Positions 43,330 through 51,618 of a stretch of 64,000 bases of DNA are shown here, one piece after another. The notes below the pieces were generated by a model. It was not told the origin of the DNA. It ran no database searches and saw only the letters and a program-made list of their open reading frames with translations. The stretch comes from an uncultured Phycisphaerales bacterium (lineage in GTDB: Bacteria > Planctomycetota > Phycisphaerae > Tepidisphaerales > Tepidisphaeraceae), in assembly GCA_903871935.1 (NCBI GenBank), contig CAIQIQ010000121.1:1-64000 (forward strand), read 5' to 3'. Position 1 is the stretch's first letter. Every line of letters begins with the position of its first letter. The translations under genes were made by a program, and so were the position numbers.

Positions 43330-44183
43330 TGCAGACACCAGCAAGTACGACTGCGGAAGCCGATGCGGATCTGTACCTGCCGCGACCGGCCACAGTGCGA
43401 TCGCGGACCGTCTTGACCGCGACGGAGATGCTCTTCGAACTGGCCATGGATGATGGAAAGCCGCTTGGGCACATGCCGGGACAGTTCGTGGAGGTAAGCC
43501 TGCCGGGAATCGGCGAGGCGCCAATCTCGGTCTCCTCGTCTCCGGACGGGCGAGACAGGTTTGAACTGGTGGTGCGCCGGGCCGGGCGCGTAACCGCGGC
43601 GATGCACGATTGCCGCATGGGTGAGCGAGTGGGAATCCGCGGACCATTCGGGACGCATTTCCCGGTCGACGGGGTGTTGCGCGGACGCGATGTCGTCTTC
43701 ATTGCCGGAGGACTGGGGCTTGCCCCGTTGCGATCGGCGATCCAGTACGTGCTGAATCATCGCAAGGACTACGGCCGGGTGACTGTTCTTTACGGCATCA
43801 AGTCGCCGGTTGAGCGGATGTTCCTGGATGAACTGGATGATTGGTCGCGGCGGCCGGACATGACGTTCATGGAGACGGTGGACCGTGCCGACGCCACGTG
43901 GAAAGGGAACGTCGGGGTGATCACTCGCCTGATCCCGGCGGCCGAGATAGACCCGAAACGATCCATCGTGGTCGCCTGCGGTCCCCCGATCATGTACAAG
44001 TTTGTAATCGTCAGTCTCTACAGCATTGACGTGGCCAACGAGGATATCTATGTGTCGCTGGAGCGGCGGATGAAGTGCGGGATAGGCAAGTGCGGGCATT
44101 GCCAGATCGGGGGACTCTATGCGTGCCTCGAAGGCCCGGTGTTCCACTACCCCGTCCTGTTGGGCGTCGAGGAGGCAATCTGA
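43326..44183 (+). CDS. hydrogenase/sulfhydrogenase gamma subunit (FAD/NAD(P)-binding)
   Basis: 285 aa, ferredoxin-NADP reductase-like diaphorase subunit (HydG/ShyC). FAD segment APISVSSSP, NAD(P) segments FIAGGLGLAPLRSAI and VACGPPIMYKF, and a C-terminal CGIGKCGHCQIG...C that binds a [2Fe-2S] cluster. ATGA overlap with beta upstream and TGATG overlap with delta downstream. Confidence 0.88.
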   Translation: MMQTPASTTAEADADLYLPRPATVRSRTVLTATEMLFELAMDDGKPLGHMPGQFVEVSLPGIGEAPISVSSSPDGRDRFELVVRRAGRVTAAMHDCRMGERVGIRGPFGTHFPVDGVLRGRDVVFIAGGLGLAPLRSAIQYVLNHRKDYGRVTVLYGIKSPVERMFLDELDDWSRRPDMTFMETVDRADATWKGNVGVITRLIPAAEIDPKRSIVVACGPPIMYKFVIVSLYSIDVANEDIYVSLERRMKCGIGKCGHCQIGGLYACLEGPVFHYPVLLGVEEAI

Positions 44184-44938
44184 TGAAGAAGCTCCGGATG
44201 GCAATCTTCGATTTTGCCTGCTGCGAGGGATGCCAGTTGCAGATCGTGAACATGGAGGAGGGGCTGCTGGATCTGCTGGACATCGTCGAGCCGGTAGAAT
44301 GGCGGGAAGCGATCTCCGACCAGAGCGAAGAGTACGACCTGGCTTTCGTGGAAGGGTCGATCACGCGAGAAGAAGATGAACAGCGGCTTAAGGATATCCG
44401 GCAGCGGGCGCGGATCTTGGTGGCGTTGGGCGCATGCGCGGTGAATGGAGGTGTGAACAGGCTCAAGAATGCTCCCGACATGGACGAAGTGCGCCGCTGC
44501 GTCTACGGCAACAGCGCCACGATGCCGCACCTGGCCACAGCGCCGACCAAGGCAGTCGGTGAAGTCGTCAAGGTGGACTTCGAGGTGCGAGGCTGTCCCA
44601 TGTCGCGAAGGGAGTTCACCTATATTGTGCGTTGCCTGGCGGCGGCGACCACACCTGTTGTCCCGACATACCCTGTGTGCGTCGAATGCAAGCTCCGCGA
44701 AACGGTGTGCCGGTATGAGTTCAACGAGGTTTGCCTGGGTGTGGTCACGCGGGCGGGATGCAATGCCCCGTGCCCGGCCGGCGGCCAGTGGTGCTATGGC
44801 TGCCGCGGGCTGGTTGATGATCCGAACGTTAACGGGGCGAAAGACATCATGGACAAATACGGCAAGACGGTGGCAGACCTGCGCAGCAGGATGGAACTGT
44901 TCAACAGCGTGGAGGCCCGGCAGTGCCAAGGACAATGA
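44183..44938 (+). CDS. NiFe hydrogenase small subunit (delta)
   Basis: 251 aa. The proximal-cluster ligands are CCEGC (residues 13-17), GACAVNGG, and RGCPMSRREF; then a Cys-rich end (VCVECKLRETVC, GCNAPCPAGGQWCYGC) supplies further clusters. GGAGG 7 nt before the ATG. Electrons pass from the NiFe site through these clusters to the beta/gamma subunits. Confidence 0.9.
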   Translation: MKKLRMAIFDFACCEGCQLQIVNMEEGLLDLLDIVEPVEWREAISDQSEEYDLAFVEGSITREEDEQRLKDIRQRARILVALGACAVNGGVNRLKNAPDMDEVRRCVYGNSATMPHLATAPTKAVGEVVKVDFEVRGCPMSRREFTYIVRCLAAATTPVVPTYPVCVECKLRETVCRYEFNEVCLGVVTRAGCNAPCPAGGQWCYGCRGLVDDPNVNGAKDIMDKYGKTVADLRSRMELFNSVEARQCQGQ

Positions 44939-46203
44939 CCATTAACGTGCACCACGTTACGCGTATCGAGGGCCACGGGAACATTCGCCTGCAGGCTACC
45001 GATGGTCGGGTCGAGAAGGTCCTGTGGCAAGTCCCGGAGGCGCCGCGTTTCTTCGAGGCGATGCTGCGGGGCCGGTCGTGGCAGGATGTGCAGACCGTGG
45101 TGAGCCGGATTTGCGGCATATGTTCATTTGCCCATTCGCTGGCGTCGATCAAGGCGACGGAGGCGGCACTGGGGCTGACGGTATCGCAGCAGACGGACCA
45201 ACTGCGGCAATTGGCGTTTGGCGGAGAGCAGTTGGAGAGTCATGTGCTGCACGTGGGCTACCTGGTCGCTCCGGACCTGGCGGGCGTCAAGTCCGTGGTG
45301 CCACTGGTCAGTTCTCATCCTGAAGTGGTCAAAGCCGTGATCCGCGCGCATCGGCTTGGCAATGAGTGGATGGAACTGCTGGGCGGCCGGCGAACGCACC
45401 CGGTTTCCTTCCGGCCCGGCGGCTTCGGCAAATTGCCGACGGAGAAAGAACTGGGCGATCTTAAGGGACGGCTCATGAACGTCGTCCAGGACCTGAAGCT
45501 GATCGCGGCAACGGTGACGTCGCTTGCGGGCAAGCTGCCGGCGTTTGAACGGCCGACCGAATATGTCGCGCTGACCAGCCCGGGGTGCTATACGTTCTAC
45601 CATGGGCAGATCGGGAGCACGGATACCCCGGATACCGTTGCGGTGGAGCGGTTTGAAGAGATCGCCAACGAACATGTGGTGGCGCAATCGACGGCCAAGT
45701 GGGCGCGGTGGCACCGTGAGTCGTACGCGGTTGGAGCGCTGTCCAGGTTCAAGCTTAACCACGCGTGGCTGCATCCGCTGGCGACCACAACGGCCAGGGA
45801 CCTGGGGCTGACGCCCGCATGCTGCAACCCTTACATGAACAGCGTAGCGCAGGTGGTTGAGTCGGTCGAGGTCGTAGAGGCCGCTCTGGAGTTGATCGAC
45901 CAGTTGCTTACCCGTGGGATAAAAGCCGAACCCCTGCGGCCGGTCCGGCCGAAGGCGGGCACTGGAGTCGGCGCGGTGGAAGCGCCGCGCGGAACGCTGT
46001 TTCATCGGTACACCTACGATGATCATGGTGTGTGCACGGCTGCCAACGTGTGCATTCCGACCAATCAGAATCACGCAAATATCCAGAAGGACTTTGAGGC
46101 ACTGTTGCCCGAGGTCATTGACGAAGAAGAACCGCGCGTGCGCCTGCTGTTTGAGATGCTGGTACGCGCGTACGACCCGTGCGTGTCCTGCTCGTCACAC
46201 TAA
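44923..46203 (+). CDS. NiFe hydrogenase large subunit (alpha), no C-terminal extension
   Basis: 426 aa. RIEGHG at the N-terminus; first metal motif RICGICSFAHS (C64, C67, H71); second DPCVSCSSH (C420, C423, H426), which binds the Ni and Fe. His426 is the last residue, so the C-terminal peptide normally removed by a maturation protease is absent. The start is GTG 44923 with GGAGG 7 nt upstream; ATG 44935 overlaps the delta stop as ATGA and is an alternative. The overall set suggests a cytosolic group 3b-like, NAD(P)-linked enzyme. No hyp maturation genes are in the window. Confidence 0.9.
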   Translation: MPRTMTINVHHVTRIEGHGNIRLQATDGRVEKVLWQVPEAPRFFEAMLRGRSWQDVQTVVSRICGICSFAHSLASIKATEAALGLTVSQQTDQLRQLAFGGEQLESHVLHVGYLVAPDLAGVKSVVPLVSSHPEVVKAVIRAHRLGNEWMELLGGRRTHPVSFRPGGFGKLPTEKELGDLKGRLMNVVQDLKLIAATVTSLAGKLPAFERPTEYVALTSPGCYTFYHGQIGSTDTPDTVAVERFEEIANEHVVAQSTAKWARWHRESYAVGALSRFKLNHAWLHPLATTTARDLGLTPACCNPYMNSVAQVVESVEVVEAALELIDQLLTRGIKAEPLRPVRPKAGTGVGAVEAPRGTLFHRYTYDDHGVCTAANVCIPTNQNHANIQKDFEALLPEVIDEEEPRVRLLFEMLVRAYDPCVSCSSH

Positions 46204-46295
46204 GAGCGGGCGTGTCATCTGCTGTCGTGAGTGTGGTGCGGCGGACCTGGGTCTGCCTGCTGTATTGCCGCGTGGCGTGAACGGGATGGGAAACT

Positions 46296-48344
46296 GTGCT
46301 GAAGTACAAATTAATCAAGTGGTTTGCCAGCCTGGTGCTCGTATTCGGGGCGCTGTCGGCGTTCCTGGGCATCTGGGTCATTGGCCAACGGACGGTCCAG
46401 GAGGCTCAGACTCGCGTCCGATATGATCTTAGCAGCGCCTGGGCGGTATATCAGTCGCAGTTGCGCGCCATCGAAACAACGGTTCGACTGACGGCGGTGC
46501 GCGGTCCGCTGGTGGAGGCATGCCAGGCGCAGAGCTTTCAGGAGGAGAAGATTGGCCAGGAGATCCGGGGCCTGCTGTCCAAGACGCGATCCGACTTCAA
46601 CCTGGATTTCCTGTCGGTGGTGACACCGGAGGGCCGCGTGGTGGCGCGAGCCAACCCGCCGTACCAGGATGGCGACTACCGACTGGCCGAGCCCATTATC
46701 GCCGCTGCGCTGGCCGGGAAAGCGACAGCGGGCACCGTCATCATGTCGCGGGATGAACTCATGCGCGAAAGCGACACTCTGGCCGACCGGGCGTTCCTGT
46801 CGCTGCAGGAGACCGCCTATGCCCGGCCAGTTCCCCGGACCACTGAAGACCACGGCGTCGTGATGTTGGCGGGGGCTCCGGTCGAGAAGAACGGACGCGT
46901 CATCGGTGCGATCTACGCCGGGATCCTGCTCAATCGCAACCAGGCGTTCGTGGATCAGGTGCAGGAGATCGTCTTTGGCCAGGAACAGTACCATGGCAAG
47001 CCGCTGGGAACCGTAACCGTATTCCTGGATGACATCAGGGTTGCAACGACAGTACGCCTGAGTAACGGGAACCGGGCCATCGGGACACGGGTGTCGCGAG
47101 AGGTCGCCGACCGCGTGCTGGACAACGGCGCCCAGTGGCTGGATCGGGCGTTCGTGGTCCATGACTGGTACTTGACTGCCTATGACCCGATCCGCGACAG
47201 CCAGAACCACTTGGTGGGGATGCTCTATGTGGGCACCCTGGAGCAGCCGTTCGTTGATCTGAGCCGCAGCCTGGTGTGGCGCTACTCCATGCTGGTCGGG
47301 ATTGCCCTGCTGGCCGCACTGCTGATGGCGGGATTCATCGCAGGGCGGATCGCCCGGCCGCTGCACCGCCTTGCCGAGAGCGCCAACAGCATGCACGCCG
47401 GCCACGGCTTCCAGGCGGTAACGCCCCAGGGCGGGTGCAGCGAGACCACGAATCTTATCGCTGCATTCAACGAAATGGCGGCGGCTCTGACGGAACGCGA
47501 GCAGCAGCTCAAGAATGCCAACGAGCAACTGGGGACCACGAATGCCTCGCTCCAGGCCACCAATGCGCAGTACATGGAGACGCTGCAGTTCGTGTCCCAC
47601 GAGCTCAACAGTCCCCTGGCGGCAATCACCAACTACACGTACATGCTCCGCCAGGGTCTGCTCGGCCCGCTCAGCGAGAAGCAGGGGAACGCTCTTGAAT
47701 TGATGACAGCAAATCTCAAGCGGATTATGGAGATGATACGGCACTATCTGAATCTGGCGCGAATCGAGACCGGCGAGATCATGCCGGTGCTGGCGCCGGT
47801 CGCCGTGCGGGATGATGTGGTTGCTCCGATCTTAGCTTCGCTGCAGACTGAACTCCATGCGAACAAACAGCGAGTTGAGAACCTGATCGGACCCAGCGTC
47901 ATCCTGCAGGCGGACCTCAACATGACGAGAGAGGTATTCGAGAACCTCCTGAACAATGCGGTGAAATACGGTCGATCGGGTGGGCTGATCACGCTTGGGT
48001 GCAAGGCGGTGGACGGATGGGCAGAATTTGCCGTGCGCAATGAGGGCGAGGGTATTCCTCCCGGCCGGCGCCCGGAGTTGTTTCAGAAGTTCTCGCGGAT
48101 CGATGCTGGCGACTCCGGGAAGAGCCATCGTGGCACGGGCCTGGGGTTGTTCATTTCCAGAAAGATCATCCAGGCTCACCGTGGAACGATCACCGCGGAC
48201 TCGGAGCCTGGCAAGTGGACGGAGTTTCGTTTCACGCTTCCATTGGCGACTGCCTCGCGCGGCCATCCCGCCGGCGAAGTGGTCGGACAGATCAAAAGTG
48301 AGAGGATTCCCCGGGCCGCAGCAGAAGCTGCCGGTCCAACGTAG
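46296..48344 (+). CDS. membrane histidine kinase with Cache sensor domain
   Basis: 682 aa. TM1 (~11-30), a periplasmic Cache-like domain (~31-325) with VVMLAGAPVEKNGRVIGAI, TM2 (~329-351), HAMP (~350-403), a short coiled coil, HisKA with His435 in FVSHELNSP, N box NLLNNAVKYG and G2 GTGLGLFISRKI. The G1 box reads NEGEGI with Asn in place of the usual Asp. Start GTG 46296. Lies 92 nt after the hydrogenase large subunit and 46 nt before the response regulator gene. Confidence 0.85.
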   Translation: MLKYKLIKWFASLVLVFGALSAFLGIWVIGQRTVQEAQTRVRYDLSSAWAVYQSQLRAIETTVRLTAVRGPLVEACQAQSFQEEKIGQEIRGLLSKTRSDFNLDFLSVVTPEGRVVARANPPYQDGDYRLAEPIIAAALAGKATAGTVIMSRDELMRESDTLADRAFLSLQETAYARPVPRTTEDHGVVMLAGAPVEKNGRVIGAIYAGILLNRNQAFVDQVQEIVFGQEQYHGKPLGTVTVFLDDIRVATTVRLSNGNRAIGTRVSREVADRVLDNGAQWLDRAFVVHDWYLTAYDPIRDSQNHLVGMLYVGTLEQPFVDLSRSLVWRYSMLVGIALLAALLMAGFIAGRIARPLHRLAESANSMHAGHGFQAVTPQGGCSETTNLIAAFNEMAAALTEREQQLKNANEQLGTTNASLQATNAQYMETLQFVSHELNSPLAAITNYTYMLRQGLLGPLSEKQGNALELMTANLKRIMEMIRHYLNLARIETGEIMPVLAPVAVRDDVVAPILASLQTELHANKQRVENLIGPSVILQADLNMTREVFENLLNNAVKYGRSGGLITLGCKAVDGWAEFAVRNEGEGIPPGRRPELFQKFSRIDAGDSGKSHRGTGLGLFISRKIIQAHRGTITADSEPGKWTEFRFTLPLATASRGHPAGEVVGQIKSERIPRAAAEAAGPT

Positions 48345-48390
48345 CGAGGCAGGAACCAGGTGATGGCTTAATACTGTGAAGGAGAAGACG

Positions 48391-49242
48391 ATGACGATGA
48401 AAGAGCGTATCTTGATCGTGGATGACGATGTCGACTTCGTGCAGTCGACCTCGGACCTGCTGGAAGCCCACGGCTACCGGATCATCTCGGCGAATGATGG
48501 CGAGTCGGGTCTGGAAATGGCTCGCCGGGAGCGGCCGGACCTGATGGTGCTGGACGTGATGATGGCGACCAAGACCGAGGGTTTTGAAGTTGCGCGGCGC
48601 ATCCCCCAATGCCCGGAGCTGCGGTCCATGCCCATATTGCTCGTCACCGGGGTGCGCAGCGAAATGAAACTCGGTTTCAGGCTCGAACCCAACGAGACCT
48701 GGCTTCCGGTCAGCCGCATCATGGAAAAGCCGATCGATCCCGCCGGGTTCGTGGCGAGCGTTGGCGAACTGTTGCGCAACCGCAACGTGGTTGATCCGCG
48801 ACACAGTATCGACAGGACCGTGCGGGTTCTGCTGGCCGAGAAGGCGCCGGACCTGCGTACGGTCGGTCCGGACGACACGGTATTCCAGGCAGTTTTGCTG
48901 ATGGAGAAATACCGCATCGGGTCCGTACTCGTCATGGAGGGCGGGAAACTGGTTGGCATCTGCACGGAACGCGATTGCGTACGTCGGCTCATCCTCCATG
49001 ATCGGCCGATCAAGACCACGCGTATACGCGAGGTGATGACCACGCAACTGGTCTGCGTGAATCCAGACGACACGGTAACGGACTGCATGTCCATCATGAC
49101 CCACCAGCGCATCCGGCATCTTCCGGTTCTGGATGGCGACAGACTCGTGGGGATCGTATCAATCGGCGATATTATCCGGTGGATGCTGGCCCAGAAGAAC
49201 GCAATGATTGAGCAGATGGAGACGTATATTACCACCGGGTAG
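48391..49242 (+). CDS. response regulator fused to two CBS domains
   Basis: 283 aa. Receiver domain with acidic pocket (VDDDVDF), phosphate-accepting Asp55 in VLDVMM, Thr86 and Lys113 (MEKPID). Residues ~145-283 form a CBS pair: RIGSVLVMEGGKLVGICTERD (in part), then REVMTTQLVCVNPDDTVTDC and LVGIVSIGDIIRW. No DNA-binding domain, so its output is probably by nucleotide-dependent protein contact. AAGGAG 6 nt before the ATG. Confidence 0.87.
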   Translation: MTMKERILIVDDDVDFVQSTSDLLEAHGYRIISANDGESGLEMARRERPDLMVLDVMMATKTEGFEVARRIPQCPELRSMPILLVTGVRSEMKLGFRLEPNETWLPVSRIMEKPIDPAGFVASVGELLRNRNVVDPRHSIDRTVRVLLAEKAPDLRTVGPDDTVFQAVLLMEKYRIGSVLVMEGGKLVGICTERDCVRRLILHDRPIKTTRIREVMTTQLVCVNPDDTVTDCMSIMTHQRIRHLPVLDGDRLVGIVSIGDIIRWMLAQKNAMIEQMETYITTG

Positions 49243-49251
49243 TCGCACCGG

Positions 49252-50280
49252 CTAATGGCGCCAGGATGCAAGTTGTTGCTGCGCCGTGACCAGGACAGGT
49301 TCTATTCCGAGTTCCTGAAGACAGCGATGGTTGTACTTCGTGCAGGTCCGGCTGTAGCAGGGCATGCAATCGAGGTTGGCTCGGACGACGGTCTCCATTC
49401 GCCCATAGGGGCCGGTGCGGATTGGATTGGTGGGGCCGAAGATTGTGACCAGCGGCCGCCCCAATGCGCAGGCAATGTGCATCGGCCCGGAGTCATTGGC
49501 GATTACCAGATTGGCCGCCTCAAACAGGGCGGCGAGTTGCATCAGGGTGGTCTTGCCGCAGAGGTTAGTTGCTCCCGGGATCTGGCTGGCGAGGTTCACG
49601 ATTTCCGGCCCCCCGGCGACCACGCAGCTTAGTCCGAAGCGATCTTTCAGAGGATGTACCAGTTCGGCGAACCGCTGGACCGGCCAGCGTTTTGTCTCCC
49701 AGTTGGCGCCGGGGCAGAGGACTGCGAACGGTCCGATGTCTCCAAGCAGAGCGCGGACGGCCTGGCGATGTGTATCGGTCAGGGGAAAGGGGAACTCGAC
49801 TGGCGCAGTGGGGCAGTTGATGGCCGGCAACAGGCTGAGATAGCGATCGACGGCGTGCTGATCCATCGTGGGAACGGGGATGCGATGGGTATAGAACAGC
49901 CAGGCGAATTCGCGGGCATTGGCAAAGCCCACCCGGACCGGGGCACCGGTGAGGAAGGCGAACCAGGCGCTGCGGAAGAGGCCCTGGACGTCGATGACCA
50001 GATCATAGCGGTCGCGCCGCAGATCGCGTTGGAAGCGAAGCAGATCGCCGGCGGCGGACGGGCTGTGCCAGGCCTTTGCCCACCCTTTGCGCTCGAAGCG
50101 CAGCAGGCGCAAGTCGGGCAGGCCGTCGATGATCCCAGCACATGCCGGAGCGACCAGCCAGGAGATGCGGGCCTTCGGGTAACGCTGGCGGAGCAGGTTC
50201 CAGAGCGGCATTGTGTGAACCACATCACCGATTGAACTTGGCTTGATGATGAGGATGTTGCGCGGGTCGGTGATGGCCAT
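49252..50280 (-). CDS. glycosyltransferase family 9 (heptosyltransferase-like)
   Basis: 342 aa. ILIIKPSSIGDVVHTMPLW opens the protein, VIDVQGLFRSAW follows, and the C-terminal nucleotide-sugar motif is ANDSGPMHIACALGRPLVTIFGPTNP. Typical of WaaC/WaaF/WaaQ enzymes adding heptose to LPS core. A C-terminal CMPCYSRTCTKYNHRC is the known Cys-rich tail of one subgroup. Acceptor not predictable. Confidence 0.88.
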   Translation of the reverse strand: MAITDPRNILIIKPSSIGDVVHTMPLWNLLRQRYPKARISWLVAPACAGIIDGLPDLRLLRFERKGWAKAWHSPSAAGDLLRFQRDLRRDRYDLVIDVQGLFRSAWFAFLTGAPVRVGFANAREFAWLFYTHRIPVPTMDQHAVDRYLSLLPAINCPTAPVEFPFPLTDTHRQAVRALLGDIGPFAVLCPGANWETKRWPVQRFAELVHPLKDRFGLSCVVAGGPEIVNLASQIPGATNLCGKTTLMQLAALFEAANLVIANDSGPMHIACALGRPLVTIFGPTNPIRTGPYGRMETVVRANLDCMPCYSRTCTKYNHRCLQELGIEPVLVTAQQQLASWRH

Positions 50281-50433
50281 CGAAGTATCGATGCGGCATC
50301 GTTGCCGCCTTGCATTTTACCAAGGCTAGCCGGGCATGGCGGTATGGGCAAGTGGTTTCGCTCTGCCTGCCGATCAGCTACACTCCGCCGCACTTTAGAT
50401 TGTCGCGTATCACATAGACGAGGTGGAGTGAGC

Positions 50434-51543
50434 ATGTTGTACCGTATTCTTGGCCGCACAGGTTTGAAGGTGTCCCAATTGGGCTTTGGCGCCATGCATC
50501 TGCCCATGATCGGCGAAGGGGAAGCGGCGGTGGTGAACCGCGAACTTTCGACGCCAATGCTGCGTCGGGCTTTTGAACTGGGTGTTAACTATTACGACAC
50601 GGCCGTGGGGTACTGCAATCAGGATTCGCAGAGGGCGGTGGGCGAGGCGTTCGAGGGCATGCGAGACAAGATCATCATCTCGACCAAGAATCCCTATTAC
50701 GGCGAGGATGAGAAGGTGTGGTGGACAAACCTCGAGAACTCGCTGCAGCGCCTCCGCACGGATTACATCGATATCTATAACCATCACGGCATGGGCTGGA
50801 AGGCGTACTGCGAAAGCGTTGAGCCGCGGTTGTCCAAGTGGATGCAGAAGGCCAAGGATCAGAAAATGATCCGGCACATCTGCAATTCGTTCCACGACAA
50901 CAATGACGCTCTAAAGAAGATCGTTGATACCGGGTATACGGACTCGGTCACGGTGCAGTACAACATGCTGGATCGGCAGCTTGAGGATGGAATTGCCTAC
51001 GCCAAGCAAAAGGGGATTGGCATTGTCGTGATGGGACCGGTGGCAGGCGGGCGGCTTGGGGCATCCAGCGAAGTCTTGAGCAGCCTGATTCCCAACATCA
51101 ATCGTGTGCCGGAGCTGGCGTTGCGATTTGTGCTGGCCAACCCGAACGTAAGCCTGGCACTTTCGGGAATGAGCGTGATCCAGCACGTCGAAGAGAACGC
51201 GAAAGTGGCGTGCGATCCCGTTGCGTTGACAGATGAACATCGCGTCCTGATTGCACAGCACCTGGATCGCCTGGCAAAGATGGCGGGCCTGTATTGCACC
51301 GGGTGCGATTACTGCAAGCCTTGCCCGAATAAGGTAGACATTTCACGGGTGTTCCAACGCTACAACCTCGGGCGGATCTACGGCATCTGGGAGGAAGCGC
51401 GCAAAGGCTACGCCTGGCAGATGCAGCAGGGGACTTCCGCGGAGCAGTGCGTTCAGTGCGGTGAATGCGAACCGAAATGCCCGCAGCATCTTGAGATCAA
51501 GAAGCAGCTTGAAGAAGCGCACGCGGCCCTGACGGCGAAGTAG
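50434..51543 (+). CDS. aldo/keto reductase with C-terminal Fe-S ferredoxin domain
   Basis: 369 aa. YRILGRTGLKVSQLGFGAMH starts the AKR barrel; the tetrad is seen as NYYDTA (Asp, Tyr), STKNP (Lys) and NHHG (His). The C-terminus has two clusters, CTGCDYCKPCPNKVDI and CVQCGECEPKCPQHLEI. This 'predicted oxidoreductase with 4Fe-4S' family is widespread; substrate unknown. GGAG precedes the ATG at 50434. Confidence 0.88.
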   Translation: MLYRILGRTGLKVSQLGFGAMHLPMIGEGEAAVVNRELSTPMLRRAFELGVNYYDTAVGYCNQDSQRAVGEAFEGMRDKIIISTKNPYYGEDEKVWWTNLENSLQRLRTDYIDIYNHHGMGWKAYCESVEPRLSKWMQKAKDQKMIRHICNSFHDNNDALKKIVDTGYTDSVTVQYNMLDRQLEDGIAYAKQKGIGIVVMGPVAGGRLGASSEVLSSLIPNINRVPELALRFVLANPNVSLALSGMSVIQHVEENAKVACDPVALTDEHRVLIAQHLDRLAKMAGLYCTGCDYCKPCPNKVDISRVFQRYNLGRIYGIWEEARKGYAWQMQQGTSAEQCVQCGECEPKCPQHLEIKKQLEEAHAALTAK

Positions 51544-51618
51544 CCGGATCGGCCTCGCCGAGAATCTCACCGGCCTGCATAACGCCTGAGCGGGCGGACT
51601 GGTAGTATCTCCAGATAC

